Assembly (NCBI GenBank): GCA_964541025.1 | Contig: CAZIOW010000010.1 | Location: 1 to 48,075 of the forward strand | DNA length: 48,075 nucleotides | Direction: 5' to 3' | Origin: JAGDXO01 sp964541025 | GTDB lineage: Archaea > Thermoplasmatota > Thermoplasmata > Thermoplasmatales > GCA-001856825 | In this document: one piece after another, positions 33,037 through 42,275 of the stretch | Position numbering within the stretch: the first letter of the stretch is position 1 | Layout of the letters: the number at the start of each line of letters is the position of its first letter | The notes under the pieces: model-generated | The model's database searches: none | The model's input: the letters and a program-made list of their open reading frames with translations, nothing else | Told to the model about the DNA's origin: nothing | Translations under genes and position numbers: made by a program

Positions 33037-35457
33037 TTAAAGCTTCTTTTTACCTATTTTAGCTTCCAGAGAATTAATTCTTTCTTTAATCTTTTCTAGA
33101 TCATCCTTAATTTTTCCTAGGGATTCTGGTAATGGTTGACTCCTCATTTCTAGCGCTTCTCTGATTGCCCTTTTTACTCTTCCATCTGTTTCCTTTGAAA
33201 GGAATGGTGATAGCTCTGATATGAGCTCAGGATCGCCTATGGACTTCAGTGAATCGGCCACGCTTTGTCTCACTGCGAAATAATTATCATTCATTGCATC
33301 CAGCATCCATTTCCCTATATCCCTATCTTTCCAGTAAAGTTTTCCAAGTGCCGAGACAGAAGCAGCTCTTGTTTGCCAGCCATACTCCTTGGAATAAAAT
33401 TTCTTGATTTCTTGGATGAATGAAGGATCCTTGAGTTCTCCCATTGCATTGAGTGCACTTATTCTTATGACGTCATCGTACGATTCAGTATCAAGTCCCT
33501 TTCTAATGAGCTCAAGGGCCTTCTCATTTACATTTTTCTGTGCCGAGGTTATAATTTCCGCCCTGATGTGATATCCCGTTTCCTTATCGAACATCTCCCG
33601 CAGCCTTTCATAAATCGCTTCACTATGGAAATTCCCCGAAGCCTTTATCACCTCTCTTCTTGTCTTATAGTCTTCAGTATCAAGGAATTTCAATATTGCC
33701 TTTTCAGCTCTTTCAGAGCCTATTTTAGATACCGATTCAGCTATCTTTCCCCTGACATACCAGAACTTCTCTTCGTCAAAGGAAGATTCAAGGAAATCTA
33801 TTTCAGTTATCCCGAATTTTGATAGCTCAACCGCAGCATCAGCCCTCTCCAGCACACTTTTTCCATTGATCAGGATATACCTTGCCTCTTCCCTGGGTCT
33901 CTCGATATCAATAGTTTTTAAGACATAGCTCTCCGGATCTATGGATAAGGCCTTGAAACCTGTCCTTTCAAATTCAATTTCCTTTGATTCTGAGTCAAGA
34001 ATTATTTCTTTATCCTCAACCTTATCATCATAATAGACTCTGATAGGTATCCTGAGGTCATATACCGGTCCCCTTTGAGTTATTTTTACAGAAATTTTCC
34101 TCTTTGAAGTGCTCTCCCTCAGAGCCAATTGTGGATGACCTTTCTCGTATATGAACTGGTGGAAAAGTTTCTCAAGCGGGAAGCCAGAAACTGAATAGAG
34201 TGCCTTCCTGAGATCCTCAGTTTCCACCCCGTTTTCCCTATTTGTTTCAAGATAGTTCTTAACTCCTTTCCAGAAAATGTCATCACCCAGATAGAAATTG
34301 AAGTACCTAAGAATGAGTGCAGCCTTTTGGTAGAGATGTCTGTCAAACAACTCCGCCGGATCCTTGTAATAGTGCTCTACAACAGGTCTTGCGTAATCAC
34401 TGAGATATTCCTTAAGATAAACTTCTTTGTGTTTCTGGACATCAACAAGAAACTCATCCTTTCCTTTGTAACGCTCCATGTAAAGGAGTGCTAGATATGT
34501 AGCGAATCCCTCATTAAGCCACGCCTGAGACCAATCCTTGCATGTAACATAATCCCCGAACCATTGATGTGTAAGCTCGTGACATACCAGGCTCTCAGAT
34601 TGATAATCAAGATGTGCTATCTCGTCATGAAGTGTTCTTTCGGTAAGTGTAGTCGCGCTGAGGTTTTCCATTCCTCCATACACAAAATCTGCCACACAGG
34701 TCTGGCTGTATTTCTCATAGGGGTATTTTATTCCTGTTTTAGAAGAGAGAAATTCCATCATGTCAGGTGTATTTCTAAATGCAAGTTCGGCAACCTTAGA
34801 AAATTTTTCCCTGAAGTATGATTCAATTGGAATACCCTGCCAATCTTGTTTGATAGAACTGAATTTGCCAGCTATCACACTTACGAGATAGGCAGGGAAT
34901 CTAAATTTTTCTGAGTATATGAAAGTCTTAAAGTCCCCCTCCACAATCTGCAGAAGTTGCCCATTGCTTATGACTGTGTAATCCTTTGGAACTGTTACTC
35001 TTAATTCATAGGAGCTTCTCATATTTGGATAATCAAAACAAGGGAACCAAGCATGGCTATCTGTATCCTCTCCCTGTGTCCAGAACTCAATACCATCCTC
35101 CGTATTTACAAAATAGCCTCCCCTCTTTGGTTTGGCCCTGTAAGTTATATTCAATATATAAGTTCCAAAAGCTCTGAAATCCCCATGTAAGAACAGCTTT
35201 TCCTGATATGTATCAAATTTAACTGGAACGCCACTGACGGAAACATTGTAGATCTGCATATCTGTTGCATCAAGTTCTATTGTCTCTACCACTTTGCTGT
35301 TGATCCTGATGTGAAGTTCCACTTTTCCCTCTACGGCTTTTTCCTCGAAATTAAGTTTGACATCTATTACAGTTTTCGTAGTTTCAAATTGTTTCTCCCT
35401 TTCTAATTTCAATTCATACCCGCTCAAAATAAATGGCTTGATCTCCTGATCTATCAT
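33037..35457 (-). CDS. M1 aminopeptidase (tricorn-interacting factor F2/F3 type)
   Basis: 806 residues. The gluzincin site is HELTHQWFGDYV (about residues 290-301) with the distal zinc ligand in NEGFATYL (near 313); the exopeptidase motif is GGMENLSATT (near 259-268). The N-terminal beta domain precedes it. The C-terminal third (from about 560) is a run of HEAT-like helical repeats (AILKFLDTEDYKTRREVIKA, SVADSLKSIGDPE) ending in a short coiled coil. In Thermoplasma, factors F2 and F3 trim 2-4-residue peptides delivered by tricorn to free amino acids. Tricorn is encoded 3 kb away, which supports this role. F2 versus F3 cannot be told by eye. TATA-like box about 28 bases upstream. Confidence 0.94.
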   Translation of the reverse strand: MIDQEIKPFILSGYELKLEREKQFETTKTVIDVKLNFEEKAVEGKVELHIRINSKVVETIELDATDMQIYNVSVSGVPVKFDTYQEKLFLHGDFRAFGTYILNITYRAKPKRGGYFVNTEDGIEFWTQGEDTDSHAWFPCFDYPNMRSSYELRVTVPKDYTVISNGQLLQIVEGDFKTFIYSEKFRFPAYLVSVIAGKFSSIKQDWQGIPIESYFREKFSKVAELAFRNTPDMMEFLSSKTGIKYPYEKYSQTCVADFVYGGMENLSATTLTERTLHDEIAHLDYQSESLVCHELTHQWFGDYVTCKDWSQAWLNEGFATYLALLYMERYKGKDEFLVDVQKHKEVYLKEYLSDYARPVVEHYYKDPAELFDRHLYQKAALILRYFNFYLGDDIFWKGVKNYLETNRENGVETEDLRKALYSVSGFPLEKLFHQFIYEKGHPQLALRESTSKRKISVKITQRGPVYDLRIPIRVYYDDKVEDKEIILDSESKEIEFERTGFKALSIDPESYVLKTIDIERPREEARYILINGKSVLERADAAVELSKFGITEIDFLESSFDEEKFWYVRGKIAESVSKIGSERAEKAILKFLDTEDYKTRREVIKASGNFHSEAIYERLREMFDKETGYHIRAEIITSAQKNVNEKALELIRKGLDTESYDDVIRISALNAMGELKDPSFIQEIKKFYSKEYGWQTRAASVSALGKLYWKDRDIGKWMLDAMNDNYFAVRQSVADSLKSIGDPELISELSPFLSKETDGRVKRAIREALEMRSQPLPESLGKIKDDLEKIKERINSLEAKIGKKKL

Positions 35458-35504
35458 ATAAAAGTATGAGATTCCAAGATATTATTTTTATTGAATGACC
35501 GAAG

Positions 35505-36332
35505 TCACTTCATAATATCGGTTATAGCATCTATAACTACATCGTTATCATTTGGTGGTCTTGCCCTCCAGTACCCAATGCCAACTTTATCCAATTTTTC
35601 TTTAAAAATATAGTCAAGATCATATAAAATCTCAAGATGCTCATAAATGAAGCCAATGGGAATAACAGATATTCTGGTTATTTTATTCTTGACTAGGTAA
35701 TTCACCACATAATCCATATCAGGCCCCAGCCATCTTGGTGAATATGGACCCTGGCTGTGATAGAATAAAATATGATCCTTCCCTTTGGAGAGTTCATTTG
35801 CAAGTGAGGTCAGGAAAATGGGATAGGGGTCATAGCCTCTGATCGGAATGCTGTGCGCAGAGAATGCTAAGAATCCATTATCAGTAATGCTGTTTCTGAA
35901 AAAATCAATCATTTTCCCGTGAAGGCCTATATTGACAATCCTGTGATAATCCCTAATACCAAGGGTCTGTTCTATAGGGACAAAATAATCATCGAATATC
36001 TGTTTTGAATAAATCGGAAAAAGTGGGATTTCATAGACTGTTCTCTCTTTTATGGATGAAAAAGCATCTCTGAGTGAAGGTTTGTAATGCTTCGTGAAGA
36101 GATAAACATTGTATCCATACTTACTGATCTTATCATGAAGTTTTTTCTTTATATTTTCCACAATTTCAATTGAAGGTGTTTTCCCTCCTATAATTTTCAG
36201 CTTATTCACATTTTCATCAATAAGACTCTGGCTCGGTTCTCTGCCGTGAAGGATATCCTTGAGATAATCATGCATTTCATCTACTGATGATGGGAATCCA
36301 TAATACATCAGGACAACTGCTTTTTCATTCAA
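35505..36332 (-). CDS. hemH: Ferrochelatase (protoporphyrin or coproporphyrin type)
   Basis: 275 residues, shorter than the usual 310-320. It inserts Fe2+ into a porphyrin. The catalytic His is in FSAHSIPIRG (near residue 158), and the conserved acidic metal-path motif appears as YEHLEILYDLD (near 225). YHSQGPYSPRWLGPD is the family C-terminal block. The absence of the mammalian 2Fe-2S tail is normal. Sequence alone does not tell whether the substrate is protoporphyrin IX or coproporphyrin III. The latter is used in the coproheme-dependent route and deserves attention here because no HemN or HemF is seen. It overlaps hemE by eight bases. Confidence 0.93.
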   Translation of the reverse strand: MNEKAVVLMYYGFPSSVDEMHDYLKDILHGREPSQSLIDENVNKLKIIGGKTPSIEIVENIKKKLHDKISKYGYNVYLFTKHYKPSLRDAFSSIKERTVYEIPLFPIYSKQIFDDYFVPIEQTLGIRDYHRIVNIGLHGKMIDFFRNSITDNGFLAFSAHSIPIRGYDPYPIFLTSLANELSKGKDHILFYHSQGPYSPRWLGPDMDYVVNYLVKNKITRISVIPIGFIYEHLEILYDLDYIFKEKLDKVGIGYWRARPPNDNDVVIDAITDIMK

Positions 36333-37302
36333 ATTCCTTCACCCTTTGAACAATATATTTAAGTTTTTCAGGCTTGGTCCACAAGGGGACACCATGACCA
36401 AGATTGAAAATATGGCCCTTCATCTCTGATCCTTCCCTCATAATCCTTTTAATTTCATTGTTAACATATTCATCATTCAGAGATAGGAGGTTGGGATCAA
36501 GATTTCCCTGAACTATGCATTCATCGCAGAATTTTTTAAAATGGAGAAAATCTGATCTCCAATCTATTGAGTAAACATCAGCATTCAATTCTGAAATTTC
36601 CTTAAATAAATGGGAAGAACCCTCAGAAAAAAATACTAAGGGTTTTTTCAATTCCCGCAATCTGGAAATATATTCTATCTCAATTTTTTTCAAATATTTA
36701 CCGTAAAAATTACTAGAAACATTGCCTATCCAGCTTTCAAATATCTGTATTATGTCTGCTCCGTTTTCAGACTGTACACTTGAAAAATTATATAACTCAT
36801 CTATAATTATATTGATATTCTCAATTCCCTCTATAATTGCCTTCTTGGTATTTGGATAACCCCTCTCACCATTGTCATAAAGATAAGACAAAAAAGTGAA
36901 TGGACCTGGGGTAATTCCAATTATGGTCTTCTTTGAATAAGATGATGCTATTTCCTTCATGGCTTTGGACAAAGGAGCATAATAGTCAAAATCATCCACA
37001 CCTCTTTTCATAGAAATACCCCCTTCATAGTTCAACGAATATCCCAGCTTTGTTGCGGGGATTAATATATCGGAAAAGATTACAAGAGCGTCAGTATCAA
37101 AATAGTTCAGGGGTAATGCCGTTATTTCAACCATTGTTTTAGAATCCATCATCATTTCCAGGAATTTTCTATTTCCTCTTATCAAAGAATACTCTGGAAG
37201 ATACCTGCCAGCTTGCCTCATAAACCATACTGCATTTCCCTTTTTCTCTCCCCTAGCTATTTTCAGTACTATTTTATCTTCAGTACTATGATCAAGATGC
37301 AT
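36325..37302 (-). CDS. hemE: Uroporphyrinogen decarboxylase
   Basis: 325 residues. It converts uroporphyrinogen III to coproporphyrinogen III. The hallmark AVWFMRQAGRYLPEY is at residues 24-38; ALVIFSDILIPATKLG holds the conserved Asp near 75, GPFTFLSYL and the closing FNLGHGVPLWTKPE complete the family. The presence of HemE shows that the organism takes the coproporphyrinogen branch rather than the siroheme route (AhbA-D) common in other archaea. First gene of a hemE-hemH operon and divergent from the radical SAM gene across only 57 bases. Confidence 0.96.
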   Translation of the reverse strand: MHLDHSTEDKIVLKIARGEKKGNAVWFMRQAGRYLPEYSLIRGNRKFLEMMMDSKTMVEITALPLNYFDTDALVIFSDILIPATKLGYSLNYEGGISMKRGVDDFDYYAPLSKAMKEIASSYSKKTIIGITPGPFTFLSYLYDNGERGYPNTKKAIIEGIENINIIIDELYNFSSVQSENGADIIQIFESWIGNVSSNFYGKYLKKIEIEYISRLRELKKPLVFFSEGSSHLFKEISELNADVYSIDWRSDFLHFKKFCDECIVQGNLDPNLLSLNDEYVNNEIKRIMREGSEMKGHIFNLGHGVPLWTKPEKLKYIVQRVKEFE

Positions 37303-37330
37303 ATATATTCATGGTAATCAAAACATTTCA

Positions 37331-37340
37331 CTTAAATATG
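37331..37340. promoter_or_regulatory. Shared TATA-like element between hemE and the radical SAM gene
   Basis: CTTAAATATG is the only TATA-like run in the 57-base divergent gap. Read as CATATTTAAG it lies about 29-38 bases before hemE, and read forward about 20-32 bases before the radical SAM start at 37360 or 37363. One element could serve both, keeping the two expressed together. Inferred from spacing only. Confidence 0.42.
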
Positions 37341-37359
37341 CTTCTTTGATTGAGCTATA

Positions 37360-38493
37360 ATGATGGTAAGATCCATAGACTACAATGTAAAACCAATACT
37401 GATATTCTGGGAAACCACGAAGGCCTGTGATCTCGCGTGCAAGCATTGCAGGGCTTCCGCCATAACAAATGCGCTTCCTGATGAAATGAATCTTGATCAG
37501 TCAATCAATTTTATTACACAGATAAAGGATTTTGGAACACCTTATCCTGTGCTCATACTAACAGGAGGTGATATAATGAAAAAGGGAGGTTTAGAGACTA
37601 TTCTTCGGAAAACAAAGGATCTTGGGATTCCCGTATCAATGTCACCCAGCGCCACTCCCTTGCTGAACGATGAAGCATTTGAAATGATGAAAAAGTATGG
37701 AGTGAAAAGCCTTTCTCTGAGCCTGGACGGTGCAAGAGCTGAAACACATGACTGGTTGAGGGGAATAGATGGCACGTTTGATAGGACAATAAGATTATCC
37801 AGGGAAATAATTTCTAACGGGTTCACCCTCCAGATTAATACTGCAGTTTTTAGAAGAAATGTGTATGAGCTTCCCTATATATTGAAAATACTCGTTGAGA
37901 ACAGGATAAAAACATGGGAAGTATTCTTTCTAATAAAGACAGGGAGGGGAATTGATAGGGAAGATCTGGACGCAAAGGAATACGAAGATGTTAATAATTT
38001 CCTGGAGTTTGCATCCAGATATGGTATAGTTGTTAGAACAGTTGAATCTCCTATATTTAGGAGAATCATGCTAGAAAGGCAGAGTTCTGAGTATAAAGGA
38101 GGTCCCATTTACAGGTCACTTGTTGACAAAACAAAGGAAATACTTGGAGAGCCTTCAGGGAAAGTTATGGGTCATACCTCTAATACCCGGGACGGAAAAG
38201 GAATAATATTTGTATCACACAATGGTGACGTGAATCCTTCAGGATTCCTGCCGCTGAAATTAGGGAATGTAAAAGAAACGAGCATAGTGGAAATATATCA
38301 AAATAATGAAATACTGCGCAAACTCAGGGACCCTACAAACTTCAAGGGAAGGTGTGGAGCTTGTGAGTACGGTGATATCTGCGGAGGATCGAGATCGAGG
38401 GCATACTCATATTATGGTGACATTTTCCAGGAGGACCCCAGATGCTCTTACATTCCCTCTTCAATGAAAAAAGAGATCAGGTTAAGTGAGTAA
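37360..38493 (+). CDS. Radical SAM/SPASM enzyme, AhbD/NirJ-like; candidate late heme-synthesis enzyme
   Basis: 377 residues. The radical SAM cluster is WETTKACDLACKHCRA (Cys 23, 27, 30). LILTGGD binds SAM, and SLSLDGARAETHDWLRG is typical of the heme/peptide-modifying subgroup. The C-terminal SPASM-like domain is CGACEYGDICGGSRSRAYS with a later DPRC, the same pattern as heme synthase AhbD, siroheme deacetylase AhbC and NirJ. It may instead belong to the related TIGR04053-type family. Divergent from hemE-hemH with a shared promoter element. AhbD removes two carboxyl groups from iron-coproporphyrin III to give heme, and HemN does so on coproporphyrinogen; either activity would fill a gap in this locus. 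Radical SAM family certain, reaction inferred. Confidence 0.86.
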   Translation: MMVRSIDYNVKPILIFWETTKACDLACKHCRASAITNALPDEMNLDQSINFITQIKDFGTPYPVLILTGGDIMKKGGLETILRKTKDLGIPVSMSPSATPLLNDEAFEMMKKYGVKSLSLSLDGARAETHDWLRGIDGTFDRTIRLSREIISNGFTLQINTAVFRRNVYELPYILKILVENRIKTWEVFFLIKTGRGIDREDLDAKEYEDVNNFLEFASRYGIVVRTVESPIFRRIMLERQSSEYKGGPIYRSLVDKTKEILGEPSGKVMGHTSNTRDGKGIIFVSHNGDVNPSGFLPLKLGNVKETSIVEIYQNNEILRKLRDPTNFKGRCGACEYGDICGGSRSRAYSYYGDIFQEDPRCSYIPSSMKKEIRLSE

Positions 38494-38494
38494 A

Positions 38495-41400
38495 TCACTC
38501 TGTCAGTTCATTAGGTAGTTTCTTCTTTGATCTATTCTCCTTGAGCAGTATTTCAATTGCAGTATCCAGCTGAGGATCCCTTCCTAGGAGGTAATCTTCT
38601 GGTTTATACTCAACCACAATATCCGGATCAACTCCGAAGTTTTCTACGTTAAAACCAACATCGCTAAACCAGAAAGCGTATTCTGGCTGAGTGACAACTG
38701 TGCCATCTATCAGTTTTCTAAGCGGATTGATTCCCACGACACCACCCCAAGTCCTTGTTCCAATAAGCTTTCCAAGTTTCAACTGCTTGAATGAGTGGCT
38801 GAAAATATCCCCGTCTGAACCTGCATATTCATTTGCAATTGCAACTATACTTCCGTTTATTGAATTTATAGGATATGGGTGAAGAGTGCCTCTTCTTGGT
38901 TTATCATAACCCAATCTTTCTGACTTAATCTTCTCAATTATTAATTGTGAGACAAATCCTCCTCCGTTAAATCTGACGTCAATGATCAGCGAATCATAAG
39001 AACTCTCGTTTACAAATAATCTGAAAAACTCATTCAAACCCATCATACCCATATCTGGAATGTGAACATATCCTATCTTATTTTCACTCTTTCTATGAAC
39101 ATATTCCCTGTTTGCCTCAACCCATGCCCTATATCTAACATACTTATCATCATCCATGGGCTTGACAAAAAGTCTTTCAGTTTTCCCATTCTCGTTAACT
39201 ACTTTGAAGGGCACATATCCCTTGGGTAGTGAAAGTAGTTCGTGATTTATGTGATGCTCTCCCACTTTTTTACCGTCTATCTCCTCAATCCTATAACCTT
39301 CATTGAAACCAGCGGTAATAAGGGGAGATTTTTCTCTTTCATTTGTTAAGTCACCGGAGTACAATTTGCTTACTGTGAAATTCTTTCCATCATAATAAAA
39401 ATCTGCCCCAAGCGCCGCAGGTTTAGGGAAATCAATATTTGTAAATTCTCCCCCCATTTCATAGCAATGTGATGTACCGAATTCACCTATCATTTCATTT
39501 ATGATAAAACTGAGATCAAACCTGGTGCTCACCCTGTCCAAAAGTATGTAATATTTTTCGAAAATTTTATTAGCTATCTCATTTCCCTTATTTGGATTCC
39601 AGTAGTAATCCTTCATCATCTTCCATGTTTCCAGAAACATCTGCCTGTACTCTTCTTTCACGGATGTCAAAAATGACATGCTCTCTATATTTATTGGCCT
39701 ATCATTATCAGGTTTTTCGATATCGAAGATGGATATCTTTAGATCTTCCTTTCTGTATATTATCTTCTTGTTATCCGGCGAAATATCAAAAGAAGTAACT
39801 CCACTCTTCAGCTCCTTCATTTTCCTTTCCCTGAAATCATAGTATTTAAGAACACCATTCTCGTTTGCACCATAATAATATGATTCAAATTCTCCATGCA
39901 CTGGCACATCAAATAAGACAATACCATTTTCAGTAGCTTTTATGGATCTGTAATCAGAGGGAGTTATATCCAAGGAAACCGTTCTCTTAGGTGCATTTTC
40001 TAGGTCCATATCACCTTCTGCAGGAACAAGCAATTTCAGATTCCTTTCTAAGGGATTGATTCCCTTTTCCCTTAGAGGTATAACATATGGTCTTGAGATC
40101 ATTGGGTAGCTGAAATTGAAGAACAGCTTATCCGCTACAGGATTGAGGTCCCTTGACGAGAGGAAATAAAGGTAATTACCATCCGGACTGAAAGAAGGAC
40201 AATAATCATTGGATATATCAGATGTCATGTTGTATATCTTGTTACTGTCTCTATCAAATAATCGGATGAATCTCTGAACATAACCGCCGAAGAACGTTTT
40301 CTTTACCGGGAAACTGTAGGAGATTAGGGATGAGTCAGGAGAAATATCAAAATCAGATATCATATCCTCGCTGCTCTTATCTATAAGCTTAATTTCTGAA
40401 GAGATTATATCTAGAAGAAACAGCTCAAATTTATCCGTTGAAAATACTGCTATTCTACCATCTGCTGAAGTTTTAATATAAAAAATATTTCCAAAATCAT
40501 TCCGTATGGTCGAAACTGAACCATCTCGCAAATTGTAAACTTTTATGCTGTCTCCATCTGGTCCGCCAAGAATATATATTATAGTTTCTTTTCCAGCAAA
40601 GTATATTTTTCTTATTCTCAAATTATCAGGTATTATTACCCGAAGATTGACATTTTCATCAATTATAAATGCTCGTCCCCTTGATACTATTCCTACAAGA
40701 CCATCATTGTTAATTTGGAAATACTCCACGGTTTTCGCAATGTTCTTTGTCTTCTCATCAACGTTATCATGGAGATTTCCGATCTCAATTTTTTGTATAG
40801 AATTATCCTCTGGGAAAAATATGAAAATATCTCCGCCCATTGAAAAAACTATCCTCCTTCCATCCGTGTTCAGATGCCTCGGATAGTATTCCCTGAAATC
40901 AGTATGAATCCTGAAATCGCCTCCGTTCAAATCTACTGAACATATCTGTCCATTGTACTTCACATGATAAATGAAAAAGATCCTATCATTCAATACGACA
41001 GGAGATGAAACGTGATAGTCAAGGTCAACTATTTTTTTGAATCCCTCCTGCACATTACCGGCCCATATTTTCCCCCTTGTGCCACCTTTATAACCTTTCC
41101 AGTGCGGCATCTCAGAAGTATTTCTTCCCAGATATATTGTATCATTGTAATATATTATATGAATTGCAGGTCCAAGATTCAGGGGTTCAAGAATCCTCCC
41201 ATTATCCTTCAACTCATATAAGAAAGTAAGAGAACTGAATGGCTGGAATGCAGGTGTGGATATAATGATGTTCCCTTCAGGACTGAAACCTGCGATGTCA
41301 GTGAACATTCTTCTTGCTACGCTGAGTCCCGACAGAAACGTGAGCCTTTCAGTTTTGCCGCTTTCTCTATCATAGGAAAAAATATCTGATGAGTTAATGT

Positions 41401-41590
41401 TCTCACCATACATAGCCCTGAATGCAATCTTCTTACCGTTTTCATAATACCTGCAATTATTTATGACACCTGCTTCTGAAATTATTTTTCTTGATTTTCT
41501 TAATTTTATATCGTATTCCCATAAAGAATCTCCGCTTATAAAGGCAATATTATCTCCATGAATATCTGGGTTCATAGCCAGGTTCTGCAT
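38495..41590 (-). CDS. tri: Tricorn protease
   Basis: 1031 residues (T. acidophilum tricorn has 1071). A giant hexameric peptidase that cuts proteasome products into 2-4-residue peptides. Two beta-propellers fill the first two-thirds (WD/Kelch-like repeats such as TDFDISPDSSLISYSFP). The core has GTSHCYEMGGE (catalytic Ser-His pair near 707), a PDZ-like segment, YVHIPDMGMMG, and EYAGSDGDIFSH with the nucleophile Ser near 925 and the specificity Asp next to it. GVDPDIVVEY follows the conserved Glu near 982. The frame is open to an ATG at 41611, but ATG 41590 (MQNLAMNPDIHGD) matches the known tricorn N-terminus, and a TATA-like TATTTTAAT is about 24 bases before it. Ends one base from the radical SAM gene. 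Confidence 0.97.
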   Translation of the reverse strand: MQNLAMNPDIHGDNIAFISGDSLWEYDIKLRKSRKIISEAGVINNCRYYENGKKIAFRAMYGENINSSDIFSYDRESGKTERLTFLSGLSVARRMFTDIAGFSPEGNIIISTPAFQPFSSLTFLYELKDNGRILEPLNLGPAIHIIYYNDTIYLGRNTSEMPHWKGYKGGTRGKIWAGNVQEGFKKIVDLDYHVSSPVVLNDRIFFIYHVKYNGQICSVDLNGGDFRIHTDFREYYPRHLNTDGRRIVFSMGGDIFIFFPEDNSIQKIEIGNLHDNVDEKTKNIAKTVEYFQINNDGLVGIVSRGRAFIIDENVNLRVIIPDNLRIRKIYFAGKETIIYILGGPDGDSIKVYNLRDGSVSTIRNDFGNIFYIKTSADGRIAVFSTDKFELFLLDIISSEIKLIDKSSEDMISDFDISPDSSLISYSFPVKKTFFGGYVQRFIRLFDRDSNKIYNMTSDISNDYCPSFSPDGNYLYFLSSRDLNPVADKLFFNFSYPMISRPYVIPLREKGINPLERNLKLLVPAEGDMDLENAPKRTVSLDITPSDYRSIKATENGIVLFDVPVHGEFESYYYGANENGVLKYYDFRERKMKELKSGVTSFDISPDNKKIIYRKEDLKISIFDIEKPDNDRPINIESMSFLTSVKEEYRQMFLETWKMMKDYYWNPNKGNEIANKIFEKYYILLDRVSTRFDLSFIINEMIGEFGTSHCYEMGGEFTNIDFPKPAALGADFYYDGKNFTVSKLYSGDLTNEREKSPLITAGFNEGYRIEEIDGKKVGEHHINHELLSLPKGYVPFKVVNENGKTERLFVKPMDDDKYVRYRAWVEANREYVHRKSENKIGYVHIPDMGMMGLNEFFRLFVNESSYDSLIIDVRFNGGGFVSQLIIEKIKSERLGYDKPRRGTLHPYPINSINGSIVAIANEYAGSDGDIFSHSFKQLKLGKLIGTRTWGGVVGINPLRKLIDGTVVTQPEYAFWFSDVGFNVENFGVDPDIVVEYKPEDYLLGRDPQLDTAIEILLKENRSKKKLPNELTE

Positions 41591-41740
41591 AGAATTTGAA
41601 TCCAATATCATTAAAATACTTTTGTAAAAGTTCCCAATAAACTCGAAAATTTAATTTTCCCAATGAATTAATATTTTTTATAATTCAGAGAAATGCTTTA
41701 ACTTCTTTCTAAGAGTATAAAAATTTAATAAAAAGATTGA

Positions 41741-41750
41741 TTATAATAAA
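41741..41750 (+). promoter_or_regulatory. TATA-like box for the heme operon
   Basis: TTATAATAAA is centred about 27 bases upstream of ATG 41772, with no Shine-Dalgarno sequence between, so the membrane-protein gene that opens the hem operon is probably read from a leaderless mRNA. The remaining 41591-41740 spacer is AT-rich and also holds the tricorn promoter on the other strand. Confidence 0.5.
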
Positions 41751-41771
41751 TATCATTATGGAACGATCTAA

Positions 41772-42275
41772 ATGACAATTCTGCTAATAATATTACTATT
41801 TCTGCATATAATGTCAGCGGTATTTTTAGTTGGATCATCGATATTTGTATGGATAATCATATGGCCTTCCAGCAGCGTAGTCCTGACAGAAGAAAAGCTA
41901 AGAACCAGATTCATGAGTGTAATGGGCAAAAAGTACGCTTTCTATACCAACCTCTCAGTCCTAACACTAACGATAACAGGTTTGCTCATTGTCTACCTTG
42001 TTTATCCGTCATACTTTACCAATTTTTCTTCAGTGATTAAAACAAGCTGGGGGTATATACTAACTGTAAAGATTATCCTTGTTGCCCTAATGTATGGAAT
42101 AATGTATGGAAATAATCTATGGCACGGAAAATTGATTCCAAAGCTTGCTGAAAGTGGAAAATTTGAAGAATTGAAAAGAATAAGAAAGATTACACATATT
42201 CTCTCTTTCATAACAGTGTTCCTGATGATAGTAATAGTGCTTGTTGCCATGATACTGGCAGGAGTGTTCTGGTAA
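41772..42275 (+). CDS. Four-helix membrane protein, CopD/HemJ-like; first gene of the heme operon
   Basis: 167 residues, four hydrophobic helices (about residues 3-27, 55-78, 90-112, 140-166). Helix 1 contains a His followed by small residues (FLHIMSAVFLVGSS), the pattern shared by CopD, DUF2269 and the HemJ-type protoporphyrinogen oxidase. A second His (NLWHGK, near 118) and a third (ITHILSF, near 137) lie in the C-terminal half. The stop shares a base with the hemL start, so the protein is made in step with heme enzymes. Position plus His-bearing helices make it a candidate haem- or porphyrin-handling oxidase. I see no decisive HemJ signature, and a copper or general transport role is the main alternative. 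Confidence 0.75.
   Translation: MTILLIILLFLHIMSAVFLVGSSIFVWIIIWPSSSVVLTEEKLRTRFMSVMGKKYAFYTNLSVLTLTITGLLIVYLVYPSYFTNFSSVIKTSWGYILTVKIILVALMYGIMYGNNLWHGKLIPKLAESGKFEELKRIRKITHILSFITVFLMIVIVLVAMILAGVFW

Noticed and set aside
41591..41611. Longer tricorn start at ATG 41611
   Set aside because: It would add seven residues ahead of the conserved MQNLAMNPDIHGD start and place the ATG on the TATA-like box.
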